NCBI RefSeq assembly: GCF_002102265.1
Contig: NZ_LQPG01000059.1
Coordinates: 1-59,915, forward strand
Direction of reading: 5' to 3'
Length of the DNA stretch: 59,915 nt
Origin: Mycolicibacter longobardus
GTDB lineage: Bacteria; Actinomycetota; Actinomycetes; Mycobacteriales; Mycobacteriaceae
A model generated the notes under the pieces. It searched no databases, was not told where the DNA came from, and saw nothing but the letters and a program-made list of their open reading frames with translations. The stretch's first letter is position 1, and each line of letters opens with the position of its first letter. Shown piece by piece: positions 15,667 to 25,300 of the stretch. The translations under genes were made by a program, and so were the position numbers.

Positions 15667-18600
15667 ATGATGCGCTTCAGCAACAACCTGCGCAGATTCC
15701 GCTGGGTGGTCTTCACAGGTTGGTTACTGGCTGTGCTCGCCGCGCTCTACCTGGCCGCCACCCAGTCCGGTCATCTCACCGGTGGGGGCTTCGAAGTCCA
15801 GGGGTCGCAGTCCCTGCACGTGCAATACCAGCTCGAGGACCACTTCCCCGAGCAGGGCGCATCACCGCTGGCATTGGTGGCGGCCCCCCGCGCCGACGCC
15901 ACCTACCGGGACATGAAGGACGCCGTGGCGCTGCTGGAACGGGTCGCCGGGGAGGTGGCCAGCGTGACGGTGCTGCCCGAGACGGCGCAGCCGCCGCCCC
16001 GGCCCGACCGGCCCTACGTGGTGTCGCTGCGGGTGGACTTCAACAACACCGGCGCCGTCGACGTCGCCAAGAAGCTGCGCGCCAAGCTGGGCGTCGACGG
16101 CGAGCATCCCGGCCACATCGAGAACGGGTCGGTGAACCTGTATGTGATCGGGCAGGGCGCGCTCGGTGCCGCGGCGTCGGCGAAGACCAAGCAGGACATC
16201 GGCAAGGCCGAGCGGTGGAATCTGCCGATCGTCCTGATCGTTTTGCTGGCGGTGTTCGGCTCGCTGGCGGCCGCCGCGATCCCCCTGGCGCTCGGGATCG
16301 GCACGGTGATCGTCACCATGGGACTGGTCTATCTGCTGTCGCTGTTCACCGCGATGTCGGTGTTCGTCACCTCGACTGTGTCGATGTTCGGGATCGCGCT
16401 GGCCATCGACTACTCGCTTTTCATCCTGATGCGCTACCGCGAAGAACTGCGGGCCGGGCGCCAGCCGCAGGAGGCCGTCGACGCGGCGATGGCGACGTCG
16501 GGTCTGGCGGTGGTGCTGTCCGGGCTGACCGTGGTGGCCTCCCTGACCGGGATCTACCTGATCAACACCCCGGTGCTGGTGTCGATGGCCACCGGAGCGA
16601 TCCTGGCCGTCTCGGTGGCGGTGCTGGCATCGGTCAGCCTCACCCCGGTGGTGCTGGCGGTGTTCGGCCGGGCGGTGGCCAAGCGGTCCGCGCTGCTGCA
16701 CTGGGCACGCAGCCCGCAGACCGGCCAGTCGCGGTTCTGGACGCACTGGACGGCTGCGGTGATGCGCCGCCCGTGGGCCTCGGCACTGGTCACCGCGGGA
16801 TGCCTGCTGGCGCTTGCGGCCCCGGCGCTGTCGCTGTCGCTGGGCAACAGCATGCTGCGCCAGTTCGACTCCTCCCACGAGATCCGGGGCGGGGTGGCTG
16901 CGGCAGCCCAAGCCCTCGGTCCAGGCGCGTTGGGACCGATCCGGGTGCTGGTCACCATCCCCGGCGCCGACGCGTCGGCGCCGGCGCACGCCGAGACCTT
17001 CGCGGCGATCCGGCAGGAGATGACGCAGGCCCCCAATATCGCCTCGGTGTCCCCGCCGGTCTTTGGCAATGACAACAGCAGCGGCCTGCTGTCCGCGGTG
17101 CTGTCGGTCGATCCCGAGGACATGGCCGCGCGCGCGACCATCGACTGGATGCGCGAAAACCTGCCGGCGGCGGCCGGTTCGCCGGGGGTGCGGGTGGACG
17201 TCGGCGGCCCGACCGCGTTGATCAAGGACTTCGACGACCGGGTCGCGGCGGCTGAACCGTGGGTGCTGGTGTTCGTGGCGCTGATTGCGTTCTTGATGCT
17301 GTTGATCTCGATCCAGTCGGTGTTGCTGGCCCTCAAGGGCGTCGTGATGACGGTGCTGTCGGTGGCGGCCGCCTACGGAAGCCTGGTGATGGTGTTCCAG
17401 TGGGGGTGGCTGGAGCGGTTCGGTTTCGCGGCGACCGGTTCGATCGACACCTTCATCCCGCCGTTGGTGCTGGCGATGACGTTCGGTCTGTCGATGGACT
17501 ACGAGATCTTCCTGCTGACCCGGATCCGGGAGCGGTTCCTGCAGTCCGGCAACACCCACGACGCGGTCGCCTACGGGGTGAGCACCAGCGCGCGCACCAT
17601 CACCAGCGCCGCCCTGATCATGATCGCGGTGTTCATCGGATTCGCGTTCGCCGGGATGCCGCTGGTCGCCGAACTGGGTGTGGCCTGCGCGGTGGCCATC
17701 GCGGTGGACGCCACGGTGGTGCGGCTGGTGCTGGTCCCGGCACTGATGGCGATGTTCGCCGAGTGGAACTGGTGGCTGCCGCGCTGGCTGGCCCGGATCC
17801 TGCCGTCGGTGGACTTCGAAAAGCCGCTGCCCACGGTGGATCTGGGCGATGTCGTGGTGATCCCCGATGACATCTCCGCGCTGATCACGCCCAGCGCCGA
17901 CCTTCGCGTGGTGGTGAAGTCCGCCGCCAAGCTCAAAGGCCTGGTTCCCGACGCGGTCTGCGTCAGCGACCCGTTGGCGCTGCGCGGCTGCGGCGTGGCC
18001 GAAGTCGCCACCAGCAAGATCGAAGCGCTGCCGGTCGGCGCGGGATCGCCGAGATCGGGAGGAGCGCAGCCGGCCGGCGGCACCGTGGTGGGCCACGCAC
18101 TGGCAAAGCTCACCGGCGGCTGGCAGGCCCGCACCGGCACCGACCGGGCGCAGCCCCGTACGGTGCGGCCGGTTCACCCGGTCACGGTGTGGCGACGCCG
18201 GCTCGCGATCGCACTGGACGCACTGGAGACCGAGACCTGGGTGGCCAACGAGATCGGGCTGGAGATTCCGGCCTTGACCCGGTGCCGACCGATGGAGACC
18301 GCCGCCGTCCAGCTGCCCACCGGCGACCGGCTGCAGATCCCCACCGGCGCCGAAACCCTGCGCCTGGCGGGGTATCTGCTGCTTTCGCGCAACAACCACC
18401 GGGACTACGTCGAGCTCGCCGAGCTAGCCGACGTACTGGACCCGAAAACCGTTGCTGGGGCACTCAGCGGAATCGACAGGTACTACTCTGGTCAACCAGC
18501 CGAACGACAATGGATGGCCACCCAGCTGGTCTGTCGGCTAGCCGATCCGGAGCCCACCGAACGCGGCGAAGACGCTTCCGGCGACGATGCGCCCGGGGCG

Positions 18601-18672
18601 AGTCCGGACTGGGAGCATGTCCGGGCGCGCTGCCTGGCGGTTGCCGTGGCGATGTTGGAGGAGGCGAGGTGA
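15667..18672 (+). CDS. mmpL11: MmpL11 lipid/haem transport protein
   Basis: The protein has 1001 residues and is of the RND/MMPL type. MmpL11 exports mycolate wax ester and long-chain triacylglycerol precursors and takes part in haem uptake with Rv0203. It starts MMRFSNNLRRFRW, as I recall for M. tuberculosis. Proton-relay pairs are visible in GIALAIDYSLFILMRYREE and TFGLSMDYEIFLLTRIRE. Periplasmic porter domains lie between helices 1-2 and 7-8, and a cytoplasmic C-terminal domain of about 300 residues is present. The gene ends with a GTGA overlap onto the HTH gene at 18669. An upstream in-frame start (15628) exists but would add residues without family similarity. Confidence 0.93.
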   Translation: MMRFSNNLRRFRWVVFTGWLLAVLAALYLAATQSGHLTGGGFEVQGSQSLHVQYQLEDHFPEQGASPLALVAAPRADATYRDMKDAVALLERVAGEVASVTVLPETAQPPPRPDRPYVVSLRVDFNNTGAVDVAKKLRAKLGVDGEHPGHIENGSVNLYVIGQGALGAAASAKTKQDIGKAERWNLPIVLIVLLAVFGSLAAAAIPLALGIGTVIVTMGLVYLLSLFTAMSVFVTSTVSMFGIALAIDYSLFILMRYREELRAGRQPQEAVDAAMATSGLAVVLSGLTVVASLTGIYLINTPVLVSMATGAILAVSVAVLASVSLTPVVLAVFGRAVAKRSALLHWARSPQTGQSRFWTHWTAAVMRRPWASALVTAGCLLALAAPALSLSLGNSMLRQFDSSHEIRGGVAAAAQALGPGALGPIRVLVTIPGADASAPAHAETFAAIRQEMTQAPNIASVSPPVFGNDNSSGLLSAVLSVDPEDMAARATIDWMRENLPAAAGSPGVRVDVGGPTALIKDFDDRVAAAEPWVLVFVALIAFLMLLISIQSVLLALKGVVMTVLSVAAAYGSLVMVFQWGWLERFGFAATGSIDTFIPPLVLAMTFGLSMDYEIFLLTRIRERFLQSGNTHDAVAYGVSTSARTITSAALIMIAVFIGFAFAGMPLVAELGVACAVAIAVDATVVRLVLVPALMAMFAEWNWWLPRWLARILPSVDFEKPLPTVDLGDVVVIPDDISALITPSADLRVVVKSAAKLKGLVPDAVCVSDPLALRGCGVAEVATSKIEALPVGAGSPRSGGAQPAGGTVVGHALAKLTGGWQARTGTDRAQPRTVRPVHPVTVWRRRLAIALDALETETWVANEIGLEIPALTRCRPMETAAVQLPTGDRLQIPTGAETLRLAGYLLLSRNNHRDYVELAELADVLDPKTVAGALSGIDRYYSGQPAERQWMATQLVCRLADPEPTERGEDASGDDAPGASPDWEHVRARCLAVAVAMLEEAR

Positions 18673-19184
18673 CGTTGGCCGCGGACCGACGCCGTGGATC
18701 GCTGCCGCTCAGGGCTGGTTCAAGGCCCGCTGCCCGGTCCGGCGACACCGACCGGCCGGTCGAGTTCTGGCCGACGTCGGCTATTCGCTCGGCGCTGCAG
18801 AGCGGCGATATCGCCACCTGGCAGCTCATCGTGGTGGCACTCAAGCGCGACCCTTACGGGCGCACCGCCCGCCAGGTCGAAGAGGTGCTGGAGGGCACCG
18901 AATCGTTCGGTATCTCCAAGGCGCTGTCGGAGGTGCTGACCCGCACCCGGGCCCACCTGGAGGCCAACGAACGCGCCGAGGTCGCGCGTCACATGCGGGT
19001 GCTGATCGAGCGCTCCGGTCTGAGCCAGCAGGAGTTCTCCTCGCGGGTCGGGGTGCCCGCCGACACGCTCGGTGAATACCTCAACGGCACGGTCAGCCCG
19101 CCGGCCTCGCTGATGATCCGGATGCGCCGACTGTCGGATCGGTTCGTCAAACTGCACACCCGCGACGCACCCGACGACATCTGA
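18669..19184 (+). CDS. Small HTH (XRE-like) domain protein (Rv0201c-like)
   Basis: The protein has 171 residues. The GTG start overlaps the mmpL11 TGA by four bases (GTGA), so it is translationally coupled. The N-terminal half is an Arg-rich leader plus a helical region with VEFWPTSAIRSALQSGD and RTARQVEEVLEGT. Near the C-terminus, residues around LIERSGLSQQEFSSRVGVPADTLGEYLNGT look like a Cro/C1-type helix-turn-helix. It could regulate the mmpL11 region or another target. No membrane segment is seen. The family assignment to Rv0201c is by gene order. Confidence 0.78.
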   Translation: MTLAADRRRGSLPLRAGSRPAARSGDTDRPVEFWPTSAIRSALQSGDIATWQLIVVALKRDPYGRTARQVEEVLEGTESFGISKALSEVLTRTRAHLEANERAEVARHMRVLIERSGLSQQEFSSRVGVPADTLGEYLNGTVSPPASLMIRMRRLSDRFVKLHTRDAPDDI

Positions 19185-19192
19185 CGCGCACG

Positions 19193-19906
19193 TCAGCGCG
19201 CGTGGATCGGTGACATCTCCAGGACCATCCACTCGTCGCCGCGCTTGGTCAGCGTCACCCGCACCGGCACCACCGACTGCTTGACCTGCTGGTTCGCCAC
19301 GGACTGCACACTGCGCAGCACGACGGCGACCCGGGCGGCCGACGGCCCGAGCGCTTCGACGCCGGCACTGAGCGTCTGTGCGTCGACCGCGATGTTGCGG
19401 TTGGCCATTTCGGTGGCGGTCCGGCCGATGCTCTCCCGGAAGGCATTGACCCGGTCCGGGACCATGAAGGTGGCCGCCTTGTCGATCGATGCGTCGGGGT
19501 TCGCCGGCGAGACCGTCGCGGCGGCTTGGGCCATCCCGACCGCGGTCTTGACCACCGCGGTGGAGTCGGCCTCCAGGGCCTTGTCGGGCACCGTCCAGCG
19601 CAGGTAACCCAGCACCGCCGCGGCGACCAGCGCCGTGGCGGCCAGGGCGACCGCGCCGAGTCGCAGGCCGGGCCGCTCGTCATCGGTACCGACCGTGACC
19701 GCGTCGCGGCGCAGCAACAGGAAGTTCACCGCCATGCCCTCGACGATGAGCAGCACCAGTACCGAGCATGCCGACACGTACCAGACCGGCCAGTCCAGCG
19801 TCAGCCCCACCAGCACCAGGCCGCCGATCGCGGCCAGCGGCGCGGCGATGTCAACGGCCAGGACCCGCCACAACGTCCTCGACTTCAGGTACCCCAGCTT
19901 GCTCAT
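19193..19906 (-). CDS. Conserved membrane protein (Rv0200-like)
   Basis: The protein has 237 residues. Three hydrophobic segments fill the N-terminal half: VDIAAPLAAIGGLVLVGL, YVSACSVLVLLIVEGMAV and LGAVALAATALVAAAVLGYL. An extracytoplasmic domain of about 120 residues follows, ending in EWMVLEMSPIHAR. That ending resembles the folded domain of Mce-associated (Mam) proteins, which usually finish with a W-x-V motif. Its ATG overlaps the upstream gene's TGA (ATGA), making a two-gene operon. Function unknown; it lies beside zmp1 and mmpL11. Confidence 0.8.
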   Translation of the reverse strand: MSKLGYLKSRTLWRVLAVDIAAPLAAIGGLVLVGLTLDWPVWYVSACSVLVLLIVEGMAVNFLLLRRDAVTVGTDDERPGLRLGAVALAATALVAAAVLGYLRWTVPDKALEADSTAVVKTAVGMAQAAATVSPANPDASIDKAATFMVPDRVNAFRESIGRTATEMANRNIAVDAQTLSAGVEALGPSAARVAVVLRSVQSVANQQVKQSVVPVRVTLTKRGDEWMVLEMSPIHAR

Positions 19907-20610
19907 CGGATCGACCTCAATCGGGAGATCATCAGGTTGCCGTCGACGTCGGTGACGTCGAGGTGCAGGGCCCAGTGCACGGTCTGCGGCCGGCCGCCCA
20001 CGTTCTCGGCGATCGAAGTGGCGATCACCATCACCGGGTCGGTGCGGCCCGGATTCGACGGCTGCTCACTGCCGGTGGCGGCCGGGTCGTCGGGATCGTG
20101 GCGCTCCAATTCGATGGCGACCGCCTCGATCCGGCCGGTGCTGCGCGATTCGATCCGCTGCACCACGTCCCGGTAGGGCGCCAGGGCGGCGTCGAACTCG
20201 GAGTTGAGTTCGCCGACCGTCTTGTCGCGAAGGCGCGCCATGCCCTTTTCGACGTTCTCGGCGTTCAAGTTGATCAGCACACTGGTCCAACTGGCGGCGG
20301 TCTGCAGCACCCGGCTGCGGTAACCGCGCTCGTTGACGTCCTCACGGTGCAGGTACAACGTGACGAGACTGAACACCAACGCGGCCACCGCCACCAGCCC
20401 GAGCGCCGCCGACGCCAGACCGTAGCGGGAGAAGCCCCCTCCCGAGGCCGCCGCAGCGGGCTTGGCGTGAGTGCTCTTCTTGGTCACCGTCTTCTGGTCG
20501 GTGCTTCCGGCAACTTCCTGCTCAGCGGCGATCTCTGCAGGGGTGGCGCCGGGCTCGATAACTCCGTCCCCCACCTCGGTGGAGACGTCGGGTAGCTCCT
20601 CGTCAGGCAT
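19903..20610 (-). CDS. Mce-associated-like membrane protein (Rv0199-like)
   Basis: The protein has 235 residues: an acidic cytoplasmic N-terminus, one membrane helix (ASAALGLVAVAALVFSLVTLY, about residues 66-86) and an extracytoplasmic domain with YRSRVLQTAASWTSVLINLN and the C-terminal HWALHLDVTDVDGNLMISRL. The layout matches the Mam/TtfA-like class of single-span proteins that assist lipid transporters; this is inference from architecture. The ATG at 20610 is 52 bases from the divergent zmp1 start. It is first in a two-gene operon with the 19193-19906 gene. Confidence 0.8.
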   Translation of the reverse strand: MPDEELPDVSTEVGDGVIEPGATPAEIAAEQEVAGSTDQKTVTKKSTHAKPAAAASGGGFSRYGLASAALGLVAVAALVFSLVTLYLHREDVNERGYRSRVLQTAASWTSVLINLNAENVEKGMARLRDKTVGELNSEFDAALAPYRDVVQRIESRSTGRIEAVAIELERHDPDDPAATGSEQPSNPGRTDPVMVIATSIAENVGGRPQTVHWALHLDVTDVDGNLMISRLRSIR

Positions 20611-20662
20611 GGCGGTGACGCTACAGGACACCTGTACGGTTCGCCGTGAAAGGATGGGCCCG

Positions 20663-22645
20663 ATGACCTCACCAGCCACCAGCTCCGGCCTCGACCTCAC
20701 CCATCTCGACAGCGCCATCCGGCCGCAGGACGATCTGTTCGGTCATGTCAACGGCCGCTGGCTCGACGGCTACGAGATGCCCCCGGACCGGGCCACCGAC
20801 GGGGCATTCCGCGCCCTGTTCGACCGGGCCGAGGCGCAGGTCCGCGACCTGCTCACCGCGGCCGCCGAGTCGGGAACAGCCGGCACCGATGAGCGCCGGA
20901 TCGGCGATCTCTATGCCAGCTTCCTCGACGAGGAGACCGTGCGGGACCGCGGGGTGGAGCCGCTGCTTGCGGAGTTGTCCGCGATCGAGAACGCCGGCGA
21001 CCGCGACGCGCTGACGCGGGTGCTGGGCGCGTGTCAGCGCACCGGGGTCGGCGGCGGCGTCGGACTGTATGTGGACACCGATTCGAAGGACTCGACTCGC
21101 TACCTGCTGCATCTGTCCCAGTCCGGCATCGGCCTGCCGGACGAGTCCTACTACCGCGACGAGCAGCACGCCGAGATCCTGGCCGCCTACCCGGCCCATA
21201 TCGCGGCGATGTTCGCTCTGGTCTACGGCGGCGACCCGGACGAGTACGCCGGGACGGCGGCCCGCATCGTCGCGCTGGAGACCCGGCTGGCCGACGCGCA
21301 CTGGGACGTGGTGAAGCGCCGCGACGCCGAACTGACCTACAACCTGCGCACCTTCGCGGGACTGCCCGGCGAGGCGCCCGGTTTCGACTGGGCGGGCTGG
21401 GCCGGCGCGCTCGGTGTGTCCGCTGAGGCAGCGGCCGAACTGGTGGTGCGCCAGCCGGACTACCTGACGGCGTTCGCCGCGCTGTGGGAGACCGCGGATT
21501 TCACCGACTGGCAGGACTGGGCACGGTGGCGGCTGATTCACGGCCGAGCCGGGATCCTGACCGAGGAGCTGGTCGCCGAGGACTTCGAGTTCTACGGGCG
21601 CCGGTTGTCCGGTACCCAGCAGATCCGCGACCGGTGGAAGCGGGCCGTGTCGCTGGTCGAGTCGCTGATGGGCGACGCCGTCGGAAAGCTTTACGTGGCA
21701 AAGCATTTCCCGCCGGAAGCCAAGGCGCGCATCGATGAGCTGGTCGGCAACCTGCGCGAGGCCTACCGGGTGAGCATCACCAACCTGGACTGGATGACGC
21801 CGGAGACCCGGGAGCGGGCGCTGGCGAAGCTGGACAAGTTCACCGCCAAGGTCGGCTACCCCGCCACCTGGCGGGACTACTCGGCGCTGGTCACCGACCG
21901 CGCCGATCTGTACGGCAACTTCCTGCGCGGCTACGCGGTCAACTACGACCGCGAGCTGGCCAAGCTGGGGCAACCGGTGGACCGGGACGAATGGTTCATG
22001 ACGCCGCAGACCGTCAACGCCTACTACAACCCGGGGATGAACGAGATCGTCTTCCCCGCCGCGATTCTGCAGCCGCCGTTCTTCGATGCCGAAGCCGACG
22101 ACGCGGCCAACTACGGCGGCATCGGCGCGGTGATCGGCCACGAGATCGGGCACGGCTTCGATGACCAGGGCGCCAAGTACGACGGCGACGGCAACCTGAT
22201 CGACTGGTGGACCGACGCTGACCGCAGCGAATTCGCTTCCCGCACCGGCGCATTGATCGCCCAGTATGAGACCTACGTGCCGCGTGAGCTGGATGGCGAC
22301 CGACACGTCAACGGCGCGTTCACCGTCGGGGAGAACATCGGGGACCTCGGCGGACTTTCGATCGCGCTGCTCGCCTACCAACTGTCGTTGGACGGCGCCG
22401 AGGCACCGGTGATCGACGGATTGACCGGGGTGCAGCGGGTGTTCTTCGGTTGGGCGCAGGTGTGGCGCACCAAATCCCGTGACGCCGAGGCGATCCGGCG
22501 CCTGGCGGTGGATCCGCATTCACCGCCGGAGTTCCGCTGCAACGGGGTGATCCGCAACATGGACGCGTTCTACGACGCCTTCGACGTCACCCCGCACGAC
22601 GCGCTGTATCTGGATCCCGCCCAGCGGGTCCGCATCTGGAACTAG
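20663..22645 (+). CDS. zmp1: Zinc metalloprotease Zmp1 (M13/neprilysin family)
   Basis: The protein has 660 residues, close to the 663 I recall for M. tuberculosis. M13 endopeptidases cleave peptides with a zinc ion. The HExxH motif is HEIGH at 493-497, and the third zinc ligand is Glu557 in GENIGDLGG. The substrate-binding NAYYNP and the C-terminal CNGVIRNMDAFYDAF are also typical. Zmp1 interferes with phagosome maturation and inflammasome activation in pathogenic mycobacteria; whether it does so here depends on the species. There is no signal peptide, as in the M. tuberculosis protein. The start is ATG 20663 (MTSPATSSG), 52 bases from the divergent operon. Confidence 0.95.
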   Translation: MTSPATSSGLDLTHLDSAIRPQDDLFGHVNGRWLDGYEMPPDRATDGAFRALFDRAEAQVRDLLTAAAESGTAGTDERRIGDLYASFLDEETVRDRGVEPLLAELSAIENAGDRDALTRVLGACQRTGVGGGVGLYVDTDSKDSTRYLLHLSQSGIGLPDESYYRDEQHAEILAAYPAHIAAMFALVYGGDPDEYAGTAARIVALETRLADAHWDVVKRRDAELTYNLRTFAGLPGEAPGFDWAGWAGALGVSAEAAAELVVRQPDYLTAFAALWETADFTDWQDWARWRLIHGRAGILTEELVAEDFEFYGRRLSGTQQIRDRWKRAVSLVESLMGDAVGKLYVAKHFPPEAKARIDELVGNLREAYRVSITNLDWMTPETRERALAKLDKFTAKVGYPATWRDYSALVTDRADLYGNFLRGYAVNYDRELAKLGQPVDRDEWFMTPQTVNAYYNPGMNEIVFPAAILQPPFFDAEADDAANYGGIGAVIGHEIGHGFDDQGAKYDGDGNLIDWWTDADRSEFASRTGALIAQYETYVPRELDGDRHVNGAFTVGENIGDLGGLSIALLAYQLSLDGAEAPVIDGLTGVQRVFFGWAQVWRTKSRDAEAIRRLAVDPHSPPEFRCNGVIRNMDAFYDAFDVTPHDALYLDPAQRVRIWN

Positions 22646-22664
22646 CTCCGGTCCGGTCTCCCAG

Positions 22665-22726
22665 CGCGAGCAGACACACAATCGCACTTCCCTGAGGCGG
22701 TTCGTGCGATTGTCTGTCTGCTCGCG
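22665..22726. terminator. Bidirectional hairpin terminator, dispersed palindrome (copy 1)
   Basis: Two 23-base arms (22665-22687 and 22704-22726) pair with one mismatch around a 16-base loop. The left arm starts CGCGAGCAGACACACAATCG. It lies between the convergent zmp1 and L,D-transpeptidase genes and lacks a U-tract, as is common for mycobacterial terminators. The same arm sequence recurs at 27964-28021. Confidence 0.75.
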
Positions 22727-22739
22727 GTTGAGGGGCGCC

Positions 22740-23840
22740 CTACATCTGCCAGTCTTGGGAACCGTCGTTCTTGTTGTGCGTGCCGACGGAGTTCTTCACC
22801 ACGACCGGGTCACCGCTGCCGAAGTTGTCGTAGAACCACTTGGCGTTGGCGGGGCTCAGGTTGATGCAGCCATGGCTGACGTTGCGCTTGCCCTGATCGC
22901 CCACCGACCACGGCGCGCTGTGCACGAAGCCACCGCTGTTGTCGATCCGGACCGCATCCTGAACGGTGAGCTTGTAGCCCCAGCTGGAGTTCACCGGAAC
23001 CCCGTAGGTGGAGGAGTCCATCACCACCGTGGGGAACTTCTCCAGCACGTAGTAAGTGCCGTTGGGGGTCTCGTGCCCACCGGCCGACATACCCATCGAC
23101 ATCGGGAAGGTCTTCTCCACCTTGCCGTCTCGGGTGATCGTCATCTGGTGGGTCTTGTCGTCCGCGGTGGCCACCAGGGCGTCCCCGGTGCGGAAGCTCG
23201 ACTTGGTACCGGCCGCGTCGATGTTGACGGTGGTGTTGGCCGGCCAGAAGTTGAACGGGCGCCACCGCACCTGGCTCGGGGTCATCCAGTAGAACTTGCC
23301 CGGCACCGGCGGGGACGACGAGATGTGGATGGCCTGCTCGGCCATCGCCTTGTCGGCGATCGGCCGCTGGAAGTTGATGATGATCGGCTTGGCCACCCCC
23401 ACCATCGAACCGTTGACCGGGTTGAAGGTGGGCGGCAGGAACGGCGGCGTACCGGTGAACGGTTCCGGGTTCTGCCCGACGGCAGGGCCGGAGGCGGCCG
23501 CCGGCACTGCACCGGGCTGTGCCGGGCTTGACGGCGGTTCCGCCCCGGCCGGCACCGGCTCCGGAGCGGGCGGTGCGGCCTCAGGCGGCGGTGGGAACGC
23601 CACCGGGTCCCCCGGCGCAGGTCCGGGCGGAGGCGGCGGAAGCAGTTCCGGCGGTGGAGGCGGCAGCTCCGGTGCGGGCGGCGGCGCGGGCGCGTCCGCC
23701 GGACCGGCGTCCACGACTGCCGGGTCGCCAGGCTGCTGCGGCGGGTCGGCCAACGCCGATCCGCAACCAAGGGTGAGCCCCGCGGCCAGTCCAGCGGTGC
23801 TGAGCCAGGCCCCGATCCGCGTGAGCTTCCATCGCGACAT
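22740..23840 (-). CDS. L,D-transpeptidase (Rv0192/LdtMt4-like)
   Basis: The protein has 366 residues. L,D-transpeptidases form 3-3 cross-links in peptidoglycan. A signal peptide (AWLSTAGLAAGLTLGCGSALA) is followed by a Pro/Ala-rich linker (to about residue 130), an Ig-like domain (PIIINFQRPIADKAM and following) and the YkuD catalytic domain with the signature VSHGCINLS. The catalytic Cys is residue 325 and the motif His is 323. A further His is in FVHSAPWS. Start choice: ATG 23840 lies seven bases after GGAGG, whereas ATG 23846 would abut it; the resulting length equals that recalled for Rv0192. A Cys after the leader (LGCGS) could be lipidated, but the lipobox is weak. Confidence 0.92.
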   Translation of the reverse strand: MSRWKLTRIGAWLSTAGLAAGLTLGCGSALADPPQQPGDPAVVDAGPADAPAPPPAPELPPPPPELLPPPPPGPAPGDPVAFPPPPEAAPPAPEPVPAGAEPPSSPAQPGAVPAAASGPAVGQNPEPFTGTPPFLPPTFNPVNGSMVGVAKPIIINFQRPIADKAMAEQAIHISSSPPVPGKFYWMTPSQVRWRPFNFWPANTTVNIDAAGTKSSFRTGDALVATADDKTHQMTITRDGKVEKTFPMSMGMSAGGHETPNGTYYVLEKFPTVVMDSSTYGVPVNSSWGYKLTVQDAVRIDNSGGFVHSAPWSVGDQGKRNVSHGCINLSPANAKWFYDNFGSGDPVVVKNSVGTHNKNDGSQDWQM

Positions 23841-24000
23841 GTACATACCTCCGGTCACAATCTTGATCCAAGTGTTGCACAGGGCGACTGCCAGCTAACT
23901 CCAGCGGTCGGACGAACACACCGCGAAACGGGACGTGACACCGCGCTGAACAGTGGTTTCAACCGTCGGCGTAGTGGCGAAGGTTACCGTGCCGGCCGCG

Positions 24001-25221
24001 TCAGGGAACGACGAACAGCCGCTTGCTGGCCGCTATCCCGGCCGCCGCGAGACCCACCAGCAGGGCCGATGCGCCCAGCATCGCCGAGGTTCCGGCCTTG
24101 TCGAACAGCAGCCCGCCGGCCAGCGATCCCCCGGTTATGCCGATCTGGAACGCCGTCACGTACAGCCCCGACGCACCGTCAGGATCGTCGGGTGCGGTGC
24201 GCATCGCCGCCGACTGCAGCATCGGCGACACCGCCATCGCCATCGCACCCCACAGCACGATCGCCGCCGCGCCCACCACGACGGTGGCGGTGGTGTGGTG
24301 CCCGCCGAGGGACAACGCGGCCAGCACGACCAACGCCGTGGACAGCGCCGCCATGCAGCCACCGGTGATCGCCTTCGGCCGGTGGTCCAGCGGTCGGGCC
24401 AACGTCGGCATGGCGATCAGGCCGGCGGCGCCGAACGCGGCCAGCAGCCAGGCCAATCGGGCCCCGGGGACCCCCACCACGTCCTCGATGATCACCGCGA
24501 TGAACGTGTAGGAGATGAAGTGGCCGGTGACGGCGATCAGCATCACCGCGCTCACACCCAACAGCCGGCGATTGCGGTAGTGATGGCGCCCGACCAGCGC
24601 CAGCTGATCGGTGCTGAGCACCAGGGCGGGCAGTGCGAACCGGGCCGCCAGCGTGATGGCCGCCGCCGCCACGGTGATCACCACCACCGCCAGCCGCCAC
24701 CCCCAGAGCAGGCTCATCGCCGACGTCAGCGGGATGCCGACCACCAACGCCAGGCTGGTGCCCACGTAGATCGCCGTGGTGGCCCGCCCGGAATGACTGG
24801 GCGGCACCAGCCGGGTGGCGATGGGCGCCAGCACCGACCACATCAGGCCGTGGGTGACCGCGCACAGCGCCCGGCCGGAGGCCAGCACCGTGAAGTTGGG
24901 CGCCATCGCCGAGATCACCTGCGAGGAGGTCAGGCACACCAGGGTGAGCAGCAGCACCCGGCGGCGCGGCCAGTACGCGGTCCAGCGCACCAGCGGAATC
25001 GTCGTCGCCGCGGCCACCACCGCATACCAGGCCAGCAGGGTCCCGACCAGGGCCTCGCTGACGCCCAGGCCGGCCGAGATGGCCGGCAGTGCGCCGACCG
25101 GCAGGATCTCGGCGGTGGCGTAGACGAACGCGGCACCGGCCAGGATCGCCAGCTGCGCGGTGGTTCGCGGCGTCCAGGGCGTCCGGGGCCCGGATCGGGT
25201 TTTTCCAGTTTCGACAGTCAT
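24001..25221 (-). CDS. MFS drug-efflux-type transporter (Rv0191-like)
   Basis: The protein has 406 residues with twelve predicted hydrophobic helices. It belongs to the major facilitator superfamily, DHA1-like. The loop between helices 2 and 3 carries VRWTAYWPRRRVLLLTL, a variant of motif A, and a conserved Arg/Pro/Gly pattern continues in GRALCAVTHGLMWSVL. Proteins of this group export small molecules by proton antiport; the substrate is not predictable. It lies 79 bases downstream of ricR on the same strand, as in M. tuberculosis by memory, and might be co-transcribed with the copper operon. Confidence 0.87.
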   Translation of the reverse strand: MTVETGKTRSGPRTPWTPRTTAQLAILAGAAFVYATAEILPVGALPAISAGLGVSEALVGTLLAWYAVVAAATTIPLVRWTAYWPRRRVLLLTLVCLTSSQVISAMAPNFTVLASGRALCAVTHGLMWSVLAPIATRLVPPSHSGRATTAIYVGTSLALVVGIPLTSAMSLLWGWRLAVVVITVAAAAITLAARFALPALVLSTDQLALVGRHHYRNRRLLGVSAVMLIAVTGHFISYTFIAVIIEDVVGVPGARLAWLLAAFGAAGLIAMPTLARPLDHRPKAITGGCMAALSTALVVLAALSLGGHHTTATVVVGAAAIVLWGAMAMAVSPMLQSAAMRTAPDDPDGASGLYVTAFQIGITGGSLAGGLLFDKAGTSAMLGASALLVGLAAAGIAASKRLFVVP

Positions 25222-25300
25222 GTTGTGGGGGCAGCGTCGAGTGGTGTGTGGCGCATCGCGCTCCCGGTAACTGCTGGATCACATGGTAGCGGCGCGCGGG

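Noticed and set aside
18036..18080. Possible fourth copy of the 47-nt element in mmpL11 (SPRSGGAQPAGG region)
   Set aside because: Only short GGAGGAG-like pieces match; there is no sustained identity, and neither the terminal repeats nor the peptide is present.
15862..18399. 845-codon open frame antisense to mmpL11
   Set aside because: Low-complexity Arg/His/Gln composition; it mirrors the conserved plus-strand RND transporter.
20669..22519. 616-codon frame antisense to zmp1
   Set aside because: Composition is typical of an antisense shadow and the zmp1 zinc motifs are on the plus strand.
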